Assembly (NCBI RefSeq): GCF_014204945.1
Contig: NZ_JACHMN010000002.1
Coordinates: forward strand, 4,177,001-4,241,000
Direction of reading: 5' to 3'
Source of the DNA: Allocatelliglobosispora scoriae
GTDB taxonomy: Bacteria > Actinomycetota > Actinomycetes > Mycobacteriales > Micromonosporaceae
Length of the DNA: 64,000 nucleotides
Numbering within the stretch: the first letter of the stretch is position 1; each line of letters starts with the position of its first letter. Below the pieces are notes generated by a model. It saw only the letters and a program-made list of their open reading frames with translations, was not told the origin of the DNA and made no database searches. Both the position numbers and the translations under genes were made by a program. Below, in pieces: positions 45,052 to 57,607 of this stretch.

Positions 45052-46471
45052 GCACGACCTTGACGCCGTCGTCGATGGTCCCGGTCGAGGTGTCGATGCG
45101 AAGCTCCGCATCGGTCGGCACCTCGTAGGGATCGTCGATGCCGGTCATCCCGGTGATCAGACCGGCCCGGGCCTTGGCGTAGAGACCCTTGCGGTCCCGC
45201 GCCTCGCAGACCTCCAGCGGGGTCGAGACGTGGACCAGCAGGAAGTCGGCACCGGCGGACCGAGCCATGGCCCGCGCGGTCGCCCGGGCCCCCGCGTACG
45301 GCGCGATCGGGCAGCAGATCGCGATCCCGCCATGCCGGCCGACCTCGGCGGCGACCCAGCCGATCCGGCGGATGTTGAGATCCCGGTCGGCCTTGCTGAA
45401 GGTCAGCCCGGCCGAGAGCTCGCGGCGCACCACGTCGCCGTCGAGGAGCGTGACGGAGCGGGTGCCCGACTCGCGGATCTCGTCGGCGACCGCGTGGGCG
45501 ATCGTCGACTTGCCGGAGCCGGACAGGCCCGTGAAGAAGACGACCAGACCCCGGTGGCGGCGCGACGGGCGAGCCCGGGCCAGCTCGCGGGCGACGGCGG
45601 GCGGCGTGTGCCACTCCGGCAGCGTCACCCCGTCGTCGAGCATGTCGTTGATCTCGTCGCTGGTGAGCGGATCGCGCTGGAAGCGGTCCGGCACGTCGTC
45701 GCGCCAGCGCCACTGCCCGTCGCGAGCGTCGTAGGCGAACTCCCGCGACACGATCACCCGGGGTCCGCCGCCGGTCAGCATGTCGCCGGCCGCCAGCAGG
45801 TGGGTGACGCCGTAGGCAGCCGCGACCCGGGAGCGCAGCAGCGCGTCATGGATCTCGTTGCCGCGGTGCGGCAGCGGCACCGCCACGATCGTCGCGCCGT
45901 TGAGCCGGTCGTTAGCCGCCAGGATGCAGCGGATCAGCGCCTCCGGCGCCAGCCCGTCGGGTCCGGCCGTGCCCACCGGGATCAACACCACCGCATCGGC
46001 GGCGAGGCTGCGGGCAGCCTGAACCACCTGCGCGATCTGCGGCCGGTGCATGACCCGATCGGCGAAGAACCCGACGACCCGGTCACCGCCGAGCGACCCG
46101 CGGACATCGGCGGCCGGTCGGTGCAGCCGGGCGAAGGGCGGCCGGCCGCCGTCACCGGTCCGCCGGACCGGCCCCGCGATGCCGACGCGGCCCTCCCGGA
46201 CCGGCCAGCGCTCGGTCACGGTGACCGTGGCGAGCGGCGCGCCCTCGGGGTCGGTCAGGATCAGCTCGGCGTGCTCGGCGAGCCCGGACGGGACGGTCAG
46301 CGTCACCGGCACCGACCACGTGGTGCCGTCGGCGAGCTTGCCCGTCCGCGACATCGAGGACAGATCGGACTGGCCGAGGAATCCCGTCAGCGGTGCTAGA
46401 GCACCCGCCAACAGCAACTCCAGGTCGGCCAGTTCAACGGCGCTCGGCGTATGCGTCGGCACCTCTGTCAT
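45014..46471 (-). CDS. Adenylyl-sulfate kinase with degenerate ATP-sulfurylase domain
   Basis: A 485-residue two-domain protein. The C-terminal part (about 310-485) is a full APS kinase, with Walker A GLSGSGKS at 315-322, LLDGDVVRRELSAGL and the FSKADRDLNIRR segment, so it should make PAPS. The N-terminal part follows the ATP-sulfurylase fold, but the two adenylylation motifs are lost: QTRNPxHRAHE is replaced by FADRVMHRPQI, and GRDHAG by AAGDML. It therefore probably cannot make APS itself. It is a logical PAPS source for the two sulfotransferases nearby. GGAAGGAAG upstream supports the ATG. Confidence 0.87.
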   Translation of the reverse strand: MTEVPTHTPSAVELADLELLLAGALAPLTGFLGQSDLSSMSRTGKLADGTTWSVPVTLTVPSGLAEHAELILTDPEGAPLATVTVTERWPVREGRVGIAGPVRRTGDGGRPPFARLHRPAADVRGSLGGDRVVGFFADRVMHRPQIAQVVQAARSLAADAVVLIPVGTAGPDGLAPEALIRCILAANDRLNGATIVAVPLPHRGNEIHDALLRSRVAAAYGVTHLLAAGDMLTGGGPRVIVSREFAYDARDGQWRWRDDVPDRFQRDPLTSDEINDMLDDGVTLPEWHTPPAVARELARARPSRRHRGLVVFFTGLSGSGKSTIAHAVADEIRESGTRSVTLLDGDVVRRELSAGLTFSKADRDLNIRRIGWVAAEVGRHGGIAICCPIAPYAGARATARAMARSAGADFLLVHVSTPLEVCEARDRKGLYAKARAGLITGMTGIDDPYEVPTDAELRIDTSTGTIDDGVKVVLNSLIHGGWLPA

Positions 46472-46544
46472 CGGGCTTCCTTCCTCCCCAGGCTGAGAAG
46501 CCCCAAGTCTCGCATGCGTAGGGAAGCCCGACCATCAACCGCTC

Positions 46545-49355
<2,811 letters not shown>

Positions 49356-49444
49356 CTCTCACAGTGCTGAGGACGGCGCTGTCCGGGGGCTGCGCCAACT
49401 ATATCGAACCAGCCTGGGCCTTCAGATCGCTTGAGTGACGTCAC

Positions 49445-52400
49445 TCACCCCAGAATGTCTTTGATCGTTTGGGCGCACCAGTCGAGCAGCGCCTGGTCGC
49501 GCAGCGGCTCGCCGCCGATGCGACGGGTCATCGGGTGCGGGATGCTCACCTGCGAGGACGCGGGCTTGTAGACCGCGTCGGGGTGGTAGCGCTTGAGGCG
49601 CATCTGCCGGGAGTCGGGCAGCACGAGCGGCGAGAAGCGGATGTGCTTGCCCTGCAGGCCCACCTCGGAGAGGCCGTAGTCCTTGGCGACCAGCCGGAAC
49701 CGGGCCACCGAGACGAGGTTGACCACCTCGGCCGGCGGCTCGCCGTAGCGGTCGGTGAGCTCGGCGACGACCGCGTCGAGCTCCTCGTGGGTACGTGCGG
49801 AGGCGAGCTTGCGGTACATCTCCAGCCGCAGCCGCTCCACCTCGACGTAGGTGACCGGAAGGTGCGCGTCGACCGGGAGATCGATCTTGACCTCGACCGC
49901 CTCCGCCTCGTCCGCGTCGTCAGCCGGGTTGTTCTTGAACGCCCGAACCGCATCCCCGACCATCCGGACATAGAGATCGAAACCGACGCCCTCGATGTGG
50001 CCGGACTGCTCACCGCCGAGCAGGTTGCCCGCGCCCCGGATCTCCAGGTCCTTCATCGCGACATACATGCCCGCGCCGAGCTCGGTGTGCTGGGCGATCG
50101 TCGCCAGCCGCTCGTGGGCGTGCTCGGTGAGCGGCTTCTCCGGCGGGTAGAGGAAGTAGGCGTACGCCCGCTCGCGACCACGGCCGACCCGGCCCCGGAT
50201 CTGGTGCAGTTGGGAGAGACCGAGCAGGTCGGCGCGCTCCAGGATCAGCGTGTTGGCGTTGGGGATGTCGATGCCCGACTCGATGATCGTGGTCGCGACG
50301 AGGACGTCGAACTCCTTCTCCCAGAAGCCGACCATCACCTTCTCCAGCGCGTCCTCGCCCATCTGCCCGTGCGCGGTGACGATCCGGGCCTCGGGGACGA
50401 GCTGCCGCAGCCGCTGCGCCGTCCGGTCGATCGACTCGACCCGGTTGTGCAGGTAGAAGACCTGACCGTCGCGGAGCAGCTCGCGGTGGATCGCGGCGGC
50501 GACGGTCTTGTCGTCGTAAGCGCCGACGTACGTCAGGACGGGGTGCCGCTCCTCCGGCGGGGTCGCGATCGTCGACATCTCCCGGATGCCGGTGATCGCC
50601 ATCTCCAGGGTGCGCGGGATCGGCGTCGCCGACATCGTCAGCACGTCGACGTTGGTCCGCAGCGACTTCAGGTGCTCCTTGTGCTCGACACCGAAACGCT
50701 GCTCCTCGTCGACGATGACGAGACCGAGCTGCTTGAACCGGGTCGCCTGCTGGAGCAGCCGGTGGGTGCCGATGACGATGTCGGCGGTGCCCTCACCCGC
50801 CATCTCGATCGTGCGGGCCGCCTCGCTCGGCGTCTGGAAGCGGGAGAGCTGCTTGATCTGGACGGGGAACTGCGCCATCCGCTCCGAGAACGTGTTGAAG
50901 TGCTGCTGCGCCAGGAGCGTCGTCGGCACCAGGATCGCCACCTGCTTGCCGTCCTGCACCGCCTTGAACGCCGCCCGCACCGCGATCTCGGTCTTGCCGT
51001 ATCCGACGTCGCCGCAGATCAGGCGGTCCATCGGCATGGGCTTCTCCATGTCCTCCTTGACCTCCTCGATCGCGGAGAGCTGATCGGGCGTCTCGGTGAA
51101 CGGGAAGGCGTCCTCCAGCTCGCGCTGCCACGGCGTGTCCGGCCCGAAGGCGTGACCCTTCGCCGACGTACGCGCGGCGTAGAGCTGGATGAGCTGCGCG
51201 GCGATCTCCCGGACCGCCTTGCGCGCCCGCGCCTTCGCCTTGGACCACTCCGAGCCGCCCATCTTGTGCAGCGTGGGCGCCTCGCCGCCGACATAGCGGG
51301 AGAGCTGGTCGAGCGCATCCGTCGGCACGAAGAGCCGATCGCCGGGCTGCCCGCGCTTGGAGGCGGCATATTCGATCACGATGTACTCGCGGTCCGCGCC
51401 GTTGACCTTGCGCTGGACCAGCTCGACATAGCGGCCGATGCCGTGCTGCTCGTGCACCACGAAGTCGCCCGCCCGCAGCTCCAGCGGATCGATCGTGTTG
51501 CGCCGCCGCGACGGCATCTTGCGCATGTCCTTGGTCGAGGTGCCCCGGCCGCCGGAGATGTCGTCGCCGGTGATCACCGCGAGCTTCACCTCGGGGTCGA
51601 CGAGCCCGCCGAGCAGGGAACCCGTCGTCACGACGAGGCTGCCGGGGGTGAAGACCGGCTCATCGGTGAGGGTCGCGCCGATCCCCGCGTCGCGCAGCAC
51701 CTCCGCCGAACGCTGCGCCGGGCCGTGTCCGGCGAAGACGAGCGCCACCCGCCAGCCCTCGCTCAGCCAGCCCCGCAGATCGGCGATGAGCTTCTCGGTG
51801 TCGCCGTGGTAGAGCGGAGCGGCCTGCGCACCGAGCGTCAGCACCGTCGAGTCCTCGTCGATCGGTCCGACATCGATCGGGTCCAGCCACGGCGTGTCGT
51901 CAGCCTTCGCCGAGGGGGCGTCCAGGCCGAACGGGGAGACCGTCCACCAGGACTGGCCGCGGTTGAGCGCCGAGGTCCTGACCTCCGCGAGGGTCTTGAA
52001 GGACGCGCTGCCGACATCGACCGGGGCCTTGCCCCCGACGGCGGCAGCGGCCCAACTCGCCTGGAGGAACTCCTCGCTGGTGCGGACCAGGTCGTGCGCC
52101 CGGGTGCGGATGCGCTCCGGGTCGCAGAGCAGCACGATCGTGTCCTTGGGCAGGCACTCGACGAGCAGCTGCATGCTGTTGGGGCCGGCGAGCGTCGGCG
52201 CGAGCGACTCCATGCCCTCGACCGGGATGCCCTCGACCAGCTTGTCGAGGATCTCGGCGATCTCCGGGTGGTCGGCGAGCACCTCCGCCGCGCGGGCCCG
52301 GACGGCCGGGGTGAGCAGCAGCTCCCGGCACGGCGGGGCATAGACGGAGTCGGCCGCGGCGATGGTGCGCTGGTCGGCGACGGCGAAGGAGCGGATCTCC

Positions 52401-53014
52401 TCGACCTCGTCGCCCCAGAACTCCACCCGCAGCGGGTGCTCCTCGGTCGGGGGGAAGACATCGAGCAGGCCGCCGCGGACCGCGAACTCGCCACGCTTGG
52501 TCACGAGGTCGACCCGGGCGTAGGCGAGGTCGACGAGGTCGTGCGCCACCCGCTCCAGCGGCGCGGTCTGCCCCGGGCGCAGCTCCACCGGGGTCAGGTC
52601 GCCGAGCCCCACGAGCTGCGGCTGCAGCAGGCTGCGCACCGGCGCGACGACGACTCGTAGCGGCCCGCGCTCGCCCGGGTGGGCCAGCCGCCGGAGCACC
52701 GCGAGCCGCTTGCCGACCGTGTCGGAGCGGGGGGAGAGGCGCTCGTGCGGCAGCGTCTCCCAGCTCGGATAGGCCGCGACCACGCCCGGGTCGAGCAGCA
52801 TGCCGAGGGTGTCGGCGAGATCGTCGGCCTCCCGGCTCGTCGCCGTCACCGCCAGCACCGTCCGCTCGCTCGCGGCGACCGCCGCGAGGAAGGGCCGCAG
52901 GCTGGGCGGCGCCGTCACGTCCAGGTTGTCGCCTGCGAATCGACGGGTACGCGTGAGCGCCGGATCCGCCAACGCCGCATCGAGCAGACCGCTGAGCCGC
53001 ACCGTAACCCCCAC
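49445..53014 (-). CDS. mfd: Transcription-repair coupling factor Mfd
   Basis: About 1189 residues. It removes stalled RNA polymerase and recruits UvrA. The UvrB-like N-terminal module (to about 350) is followed by the CarD-like RNA-polymerase-interaction domain near 500-570 (FVVHEQHGIGRYVEL). The RecG-type translocase has Walker A GDVGYGKTE near 668, DEEQRFG and the helicase C motifs. The TRCF C-terminal domain (VTYVEVERLRLEMYRKL onward) completes it. The start is uncertain: GTG at 53014 is preferred, with an in-frame GTG at 53044 possible. Functionally it pairs with pcrA in this window. Confidence 0.95.
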   Translation of the reverse strand: MGVTVRLSGLLDAALADPALTRTRRFAGDNLDVTAPPSLRPFLAAVAASERTVLAVTATSREADDLADTLGMLLDPGVVAAYPSWETLPHERLSPRSDTVGKRLAVLRRLAHPGERGPLRVVVAPVRSLLQPQLVGLGDLTPVELRPGQTAPLERVAHDLVDLAYARVDLVTKRGEFAVRGGLLDVFPPTEEHPLRVEFWGDEVEEIRSFAVADQRTIAAADSVYAPPCRELLLTPAVRARAAEVLADHPEIAEILDKLVEGIPVEGMESLAPTLAGPNSMQLLVECLPKDTIVLLCDPERIRTRAHDLVRTSEEFLQASWAAAAVGGKAPVDVGSASFKTLAEVRTSALNRGQSWWTVSPFGLDAPSAKADDTPWLDPIDVGPIDEDSTVLTLGAQAAPLYHGDTEKLIADLRGWLSEGWRVALVFAGHGPAQRSAEVLRDAGIGATLTDEPVFTPGSLVVTTGSLLGGLVDPEVKLAVITGDDISGGRGTSTKDMRKMPSRRRNTIDPLELRAGDFVVHEQHGIGRYVELVQRKVNGADREYIVIEYAASKRGQPGDRLFVPTDALDQLSRYVGGEAPTLHKMGGSEWSKAKARARKAVREIAAQLIQLYAARTSAKGHAFGPDTPWQRELEDAFPFTETPDQLSAIEEVKEDMEKPMPMDRLICGDVGYGKTEIAVRAAFKAVQDGKQVAILVPTTLLAQQHFNTFSERMAQFPVQIKQLSRFQTPSEAARTIEMAGEGTADIVIGTHRLLQQATRFKQLGLVIVDEEQRFGVEHKEHLKSLRTNVDVLTMSATPIPRTLEMAITGIREMSTIATPPEERHPVLTYVGAYDDKTVAAAIHRELLRDGQVFYLHNRVESIDRTAQRLRQLVPEARIVTAHGQMGEDALEKVMVGFWEKEFDVLVATTIIESGIDIPNANTLILERADLLGLSQLHQIRGRVGRGRERAYAYFLYPPEKPLTEHAHERLATIAQHTELGAGMYVAMKDLEIRGAGNLLGGEQSGHIEGVGFDLYVRMVGDAVRAFKNNPADDADEAEAVEVKIDLPVDAHLPVTYVEVERLRLEMYRKLASARTHEELDAVVAELTDRYGEPPAEVVNLVSVARFRLVAKDYGLSEVGLQGKHIRFSPLVLPDSRQMRLKRYHPDAVYKPASSQVSIPHPMTRRIGGEPLRDQALLDWCAQTIKDILG

Positions 53015-53133
53015 ATGATCGCCTGAAGAGCACACGCCGAACACCCCCGAACCGGAACCGGTGGGGGCTGTGTTTCGACGACGTGTGTCGACTCCAATCT
53101 AACCCCGGGCTGTGACAGACCCGGTCGGATGGG

Positions 53134-54735
53134 TCAGATGCCGAGCAGAGTGCGCAGGTGGCGAGGGCTGGGGGAGCCCTGGGCGAGCATCGCGTCGTGC
53201 CACTGCCGCAGGCTGACCCCGGCCGGCCGGGAGCGCCCGATCGACGAGACCTCGGCCCAGCCGACGAAGTATGTCGAGAGCTGCGTCGAGGTGAGCAGCG
53301 ACCGGCGCCACTTGCCCGCAGCCTCGCCGCGCTCCTGGAAGCCCCGCCCGACGAGCATGTCCATCGCCTCGTCCTCGCTGAGGTTCTCGCAGTGCACGAG
53401 CTGGTCGAGGATGGCGTTGATCGTCATCCGGAGCTGCATCTTGAGCTGGTGCAACCGCACCGGCAGGCCGCCGAAGCCGTGGTCGGCCATGATCTCCTCG
53501 GCGTAGACCGCCCAGCCCTCGACGAAGACCCCGGAGAAGCCGAGCGCCCGCACCCTGGTGGATCCCCGGTAGCGACGGCCGTGCGCGAGCTGCAGGAAGT
53601 GACCCGGCATCGCCTCGTGAACCGTCAGGTTGCGGATCATGTGGTTGTTGTACTCGCGGTAGTAGGACTCGACGAGCTCCGCCGACCAGCCGGCCGGCGT
53701 CGGTGAGATCGAGTAGAAGGTCGGCACGTCGGCCGTCTCCAGCGGTCCCGGCGCCGAGCAGTAGGCACCGGCGACACCGCGGGCGAACTCGGGCATCTCC
53801 TCGATCACGCACGGGTCGTCGACGAGCGAGACCAGGTCGTTGCGGCGGACGAACTCCGTCGTCTCGGCGAGCGTGGTCTCGGCGAGCGCCACGATCGTGG
53901 CGTCGTCGGGGTGCTCGGCCGAGAGGCTCGCGAGCGCGGTGCGGACCGTCTCATCGGTGGGCGGGCCGCCGATCAGCGCGGCCGATGCGTCGCGGATCTC
54001 GGCCATCACGCGGGCGAGATTGGCCTCGGCCCGATCCAGGACGGCCGCCGCCGAGAGCTCCGTGTCGAGGGTGTGCCAGAGGCGGGCCTCCCAGAGCTTG
54101 CGGCCCAGGCGCGGGTCGCGGCCACCGGTCTGCTCCCGCAGCCAGCCCGAGAAGTCGGTGAGCGCGGCGGCGGCCCGATCGACGGCGGGCTGCACGCTGC
54201 CGGTCATGCTCGGCTCCTGCGCCAGCAGCCCCGGCACCTGCTCGCGCAGCAGCGCGGCGGCGCCCTCGAACTGGCCGACGGCCGTCTCCAGGTGGATCTC
54301 GGGGCAGTCGCGCAGCACCTCGCGGGCGGTGGCGAGGGCGTCGGGGATCGCCGAGACCCGGTGATAGAGGCTGTCCAGGCGCACCGCAGCCGGGGCGAAG
54401 GGCCGGGCGAGCAGCTCGTAGAGGAAGGGGCCCGGGTTGTGGGCCAGCGGGTTCCACTCGTGCTCGCGGACCTCGGTCAGCTCGAAGATGCTCCGGTCGA
54501 CGATGCCGCTGAGGATCTCGTGGTCGACCCGGTCGGCGAGCTCCAGGGCGTCGGCGTCCACCTGAGACAGAGCCAGCGCGGCGTCGCGCAGCATCCCCAC
54601 GTCGGACGAGACGCCCTCGGCGGAGAAGTCGGGCAGCCGATCGTCGAAGCGGTGGTCACCCGCATCGAGGGCGCGGCCCGGGTCGCTCTCCAGGATGGCA
54701 TCGGCGATCATCTCAGCCAGCGGCGCGAACTCCAT
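53134..54735 (-). CDS. DUF885-family metallopeptidase-like protein
   Basis: A 533-residue, mostly helical protein. The probable metal site is HEAMPGH at 373-379 followed by FVEGWAVYAEE about 35 residues later, the arrangement (HExxxGH plus distal Glu) shared by the DUF885 family, which is distantly related to M32-type carboxypeptidases. There is no signal peptide, so it is likely cytosolic. The substrate is unknown. It stands alone between mfd and mazG. Confidence 0.85.
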   Translation of the reverse strand: MEFAPLAEMIADAILESDPGRALDAGDHRFDDRLPDFSAEGVSSDVGMLRDAALALSQVDADALELADRVDHEILSGIVDRSIFELTEVREHEWNPLAHNPGPFLYELLARPFAPAAVRLDSLYHRVSAIPDALATAREVLRDCPEIHLETAVGQFEGAAALLREQVPGLLAQEPSMTGSVQPAVDRAAAALTDFSGWLREQTGGRDPRLGRKLWEARLWHTLDTELSAAAVLDRAEANLARVMAEIRDASAALIGGPPTDETVRTALASLSAEHPDDATIVALAETTLAETTEFVRRNDLVSLVDDPCVIEEMPEFARGVAGAYCSAPGPLETADVPTFYSISPTPAGWSAELVESYYREYNNHMIRNLTVHEAMPGHFLQLAHGRRYRGSTRVRALGFSGVFVEGWAVYAEEIMADHGFGGLPVRLHQLKMQLRMTINAILDQLVHCENLSEDEAMDMLVGRGFQERGEAAGKWRRSLLTSTQLSTYFVGWAEVSSIGRSRPAGVSLRQWHDAMLAQGSPSPRHLRTLLGI

Positions 54736-54772
54736 GGGGAGACCCTACCCGTCGGCACCGACAGCCGGTCCC

Positions 54773-55504
54773 TCAGCGCTCCGCGCGACGGCCGGCCCGC
54801 TCCGCCTTTTCCTGGGCCTTCACCCGTTCCCAGACCTCGAGGATCTGGTCCATGTCGTCGGTGGCGTGCTCGGGTCCGCCGAAGATGTGCGGGTTGCGGC
54901 GGATCATCTTCGCGACGTAGTCCCCGGCGACGTCGTCGATGGTGAACCGCTCGTCCCCCGGCAGCTCCTCGGCCATGCGGGCGTGGATGAGTACCTGGAG
55001 CAGCACGTCACCGAGCTCCTCGCGGAGCGCCTCATGATCGTCGGTCTCGATCGCCTCCACCGCCTCGCGGGCCTCCTCCAGCATGAAGCGGGCGAGGCTG
55101 CGATGGGTCTGCGCGGCACGCCAGGGGTCCGCGCTCAGCCGCTCGGTCACCGCCACGGCATCGAGCAGGCGGGCTCCCGGGGGGTCCCAGGAGCCGTACA
55201 TGAGCTCCATCTCGGCGAGCGAGGGCTCGCGCGCCAGGCGCATGCCCAGCTCCCGGGCGAGCCGCTCGTCCCCGGTCGGTCCGGCGAGCCAGATCACGGT
55301 CTGCCCGGCCGTCGCGAGCAGGGCATCAGCACTGGGTACGGGCAGGATCGTCACCTCGGCACCGGCGATGCGCAGCGCGGTGGTCTGATCGCTCTCCTGA
55401 GCCGCCAGGACCGGATGAGCGCGGCAGGCGTCCCAGGCTTCGGCGGAGAGCAGCCCGGCGGGGAGCCGGGGTGAGGTGACGAGCAGGACGATCCGTCGGG
55501 TCAT
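54773..55504 (-). CDS. mazG: Nucleoside triphosphate pyrophosphohydrolase MazG (single domain)
   Basis: A 243-residue enzyme removing damaged or excess NTPs/dNTPs. The metal-binding pattern of MazG is present: EEAREAVEAI, then LREELGDVLLQVLIHARMAEE, and further on KMIRRNPHIFGG. The N-terminal about 100 residues are a divergent domain without an obvious motif, and only one MazG repeat is present, as in mycobacterial enzymes. It starts 3 bp after the SurA-N-like gene ends, so the two are probably co-transcribed. Confidence 0.92.
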   Translation of the reverse strand: MTRRIVLLVTSPRLPAGLLSAEAWDACRAHPVLAAQESDQTTALRIAGAEVTILPVPSADALLATAGQTVIWLAGPTGDERLARELGMRLAREPSLAEMELMYGSWDPPGARLLDAVAVTERLSADPWRAAQTHRSLARFMLEEAREAVEAIETDDHEALREELGDVLLQVLIHARMAEELPGDERFTIDDVAGDYVAKMIRRNPHIFGGPEHATDDMDQILEVWERVKAQEKAERAGRRAER

Positions 55505-55506
55505 GC

Positions 55507-56334
55507 CTACGCGGCGGGTGCTTCGGTGCTCGCGACCGCGGGTGCATTGGAGACGGCACCGATCGGGGCCAGCATGACCTGGATCTTCGTCTGCGCCTGA
55601 AGCTGCTGGAGCTGGATCTGAAGGTCCTGGGCGGCGCCCGTGTAGCGCGGGCTCACCGACGACTTGGCCTCGTCGAGCGCCGTGACCAGCAGGTCGCGCA
55701 CCCCGACGGCCGAGCCCATCGCCTCCTGGGTGAAGTTGCCCTGGAGCGTCTCGAAGGAGGGCTTGACGGTGCCGGGCTGCACCTGGAGGTTGTCGTAGGC
55801 CTCGTGCTGGTCAGCCTCGCTGGGCGCGGTCGACTTGGCCGTGGTGGCGAGGGCGTTCAGCGTCGTGCTGTACTCCGCGAAGAGCTTCACCAGGTCCGCG
55901 TCGGCGGGCAGGTTGTTCTGCGCTGCCGCGGTCGCCGTGTCGGCGGGCGGGACGGTGATGTTGTGCGACTTGGCGTAGATGTTGCCCGCATCCCGGACGA
56001 CGAGCATGCGGATCACGGTCTGGCGCAGGTCGCCGAAGTTCTTGAGGGTCGTCGCCTGCTGGTCGGCGACTGCCTTGTCGACCTGGGCGGCGGCGTCCTC
56101 GGGCTTGATCTGACCGGCCTTGACGGCCTGATCGGTCTGGGTCTTCGCCTGCACCCGGATCTGGGCGACCAGCTTGGCGTCGAAGTCGTTGATGAGGTTG
56201 TCGACGTAGGTGTCGGTGTACTTCTCCGACCCGACATAGGCGGCGATCCCTGGCGTGGACCGGCAGGCGCTCAGCCCGGTGAGCGCCAACGCCGAGATGG
56301 CGACGACGGAGACGAGACGGCGACGCGACAGCAC
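55507..56334 (-). CDS. SurA-N-like lipoprotein
   Basis: A 275-residue exported lipoprotein. The signal peptide ends in LSAC at 21-24. The mature part is helical and resembles the SurA N-terminal chaperone domain (GIAAYVGSEKYTDTYVDNLI, then TVIRMLVVRDAGNIYAKSHNI), but no PPIase domain is present, so it could be a holdase-type chaperone for secreted proteins. GTG at 56334 is chosen because GGAGG lies five bases upstream. Longer open frames exist. Paired with mazG in the same order as in other actinomycetes. Confidence 0.85.
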   Translation of the reverse strand: MLSRRRLVSVVAISALALTGLSACRSTPGIAAYVGSEKYTDTYVDNLINDFDAKLVAQIRVQAKTQTDQAVKAGQIKPEDAAAQVDKAVADQQATTLKNFGDLRQTVIRMLVVRDAGNIYAKSHNITVPPADTATAAAQNNLPADADLVKLFAEYSTTLNALATTAKSTAPSEADQHEAYDNLQVQPGTVKPSFETLQGNFTQEAMGSAVGVRDLLVTALDEAKSSVSPRYTGAAQDLQIQLQQLQAQTKIQVMLAPIGAVSNAPAVASTEAPAA

Positions 56335-56351
56335 GGCATCCTCCAGGTGGT

Positions 56352-56377
56352 CATGAGACTCGGGCCACTGTCTCATG
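56352..56377. promoter_or_regulatory. Palindrome CATGAGAC-N10-GTCTCATG upstream of the SurA-N-like gene
   Basis: Perfect 8-bp inverted repeat with ten-base spacer, 18 bp before the GTG start on the minus strand and 109 bp before the divergent membrane gene. Candidate operator or RNA hairpin. Confidence 0.4.
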
Positions 56378-56485
56378 TTCCCGATCTCAGGGACATCTCG
56401 GGGGCGGATGGGTACCCATGACGGCGTGTCGCAGTGCAGAATCTCCGAGCAAGAACCCCTTGCCTGCTGCTGAAGATCACAGGAC

Positions 56486-57607
56486 GTGACTGACGTGACC
56501 ACCTCGACATTGCCGCGCACCGTCGCCGATTGGAAGACGCTGGCGCTGGCGGGCCCCAACGACGACCAGCGCCCGACCATGCTCAAGGTCGTCTACCGGT
56601 TCTGGTTGGTCGCCCTGGCGTTGAAGCTGATCGGGTCGACCTGGGACATGTCGTGGCACTTCAAGTGGCTCCGTGACGATCTGGCACCCCCGCACGACGT
56701 CAACACGGTGGGCACCGTCATCGCGGTCGCGCTCGTGATCTATCAGGTCCGTACGGGCCTGGGCCTGGACAAGATCAGCAAGTGGCTGCTGATCTGGGGT
56801 ACCGGCACCTTCCTCATCGCGCTCCCGATCGACGTCCTCAACCACAAGATCAACGGGCTGGACATCACCGCCTGGAGCGGCAGCCACTCGCTGCTCTACA
56901 CCGGCACGGCGCTGATGATTCTCGGCGTGGCGAGAAGTTGGCACATCACCACCCCGCCCGGCCGGGGCCGGACGATCGTCTCCATCGTGCTCTGGGGCTT
57001 CTTCCTGGAGAACGTGCTCTTCCCCAACCAGCACCAGGAGTACGGCGTGCTCTCCTTCGCCGCCTGGCTGCGCGGCGAGCCCTATGCCGAGCCGATCCTG
57101 CTGAAGTTCGCCGCCGACCAGCTCGGCCGCCCCGTCGACGACATCGCCGTACACGGCTTCGCGCTGCCGGTCGCCGACTGGGTCTACCCCGCGTGGATCG
57201 TCGGCGCCGCGCTGCTCTCCCTCGTCGCGGCCCGCAAGTTCGTCGGCTTCCGCTGGACCGCCACGGCGATCGCGGTCGGCTACGTCGCCTACCGGTGCCT
57301 CGCCTGGGAGCTGCTCACCCTCGCCCACTTCCCGCCGTCGGCCGTGCCGTTCGCGCTGATCGCCGGTGCCGTCGTCATCGACCTGGCGTTCCTGCTGAGC
57401 GCAGACGGGATCTCCGGCATCGCCGCCGCGGTGGGCGGAGCGGCCGGTGCGTCGGCCGCCTTCGCGGGCGCGCTGTGGCTGCAGGGCCGCTACCTGGAGG
57501 CGCCGCCGTCGACGTGGGCCGCGATCCCGATCGCCGGTGTCGTGCTCGCGATCGGCTGGGTGCTGGTGGAGAAATACGCTGGACAGCGCCGTTCTAATGA
57601 AGCGTGA
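56486..57607 (+). CDS. Polytopic membrane protein of unknown function
   Basis: A 373-residue protein with about nine hydrophobic helices. I do not recognise the family. The first helical region carries conserved-looking polar residues (STWDMSWHFKWLRDD), and a second His-rich turn (GSHSLLYTGTAL) suggests a buried metal or heme site, but this is inference. Start is GTG at 56486, with GTG 56495 an in-frame alternative. It overlaps the acetyltransferase gene by 4 bp, so the two are translated together. Confidence 0.75.
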   Translation: MTDVTTSTLPRTVADWKTLALAGPNDDQRPTMLKVVYRFWLVALALKLIGSTWDMSWHFKWLRDDLAPPHDVNTVGTVIAVALVIYQVRTGLGLDKISKWLLIWGTGTFLIALPIDVLNHKINGLDITAWSGSHSLLYTGTALMILGVARSWHITTPPGRGRTIVSIVLWGFFLENVLFPNQHQEYGVLSFAAWLRGEPYAEPILLKFAADQLGRPVDDIAVHGFALPVADWVYPAWIVGAALLSLVAARKFVGFRWTATAIAVGYVAYRCLAWELLTLAHFPPSAVPFALIAGAVVIDLAFLLSADGISGIAAAVGGAAGASAAFAGALWLQGRYLEAPPSTWAAIPIAGVVLAIGWVLVEKYAGQRRSNEA

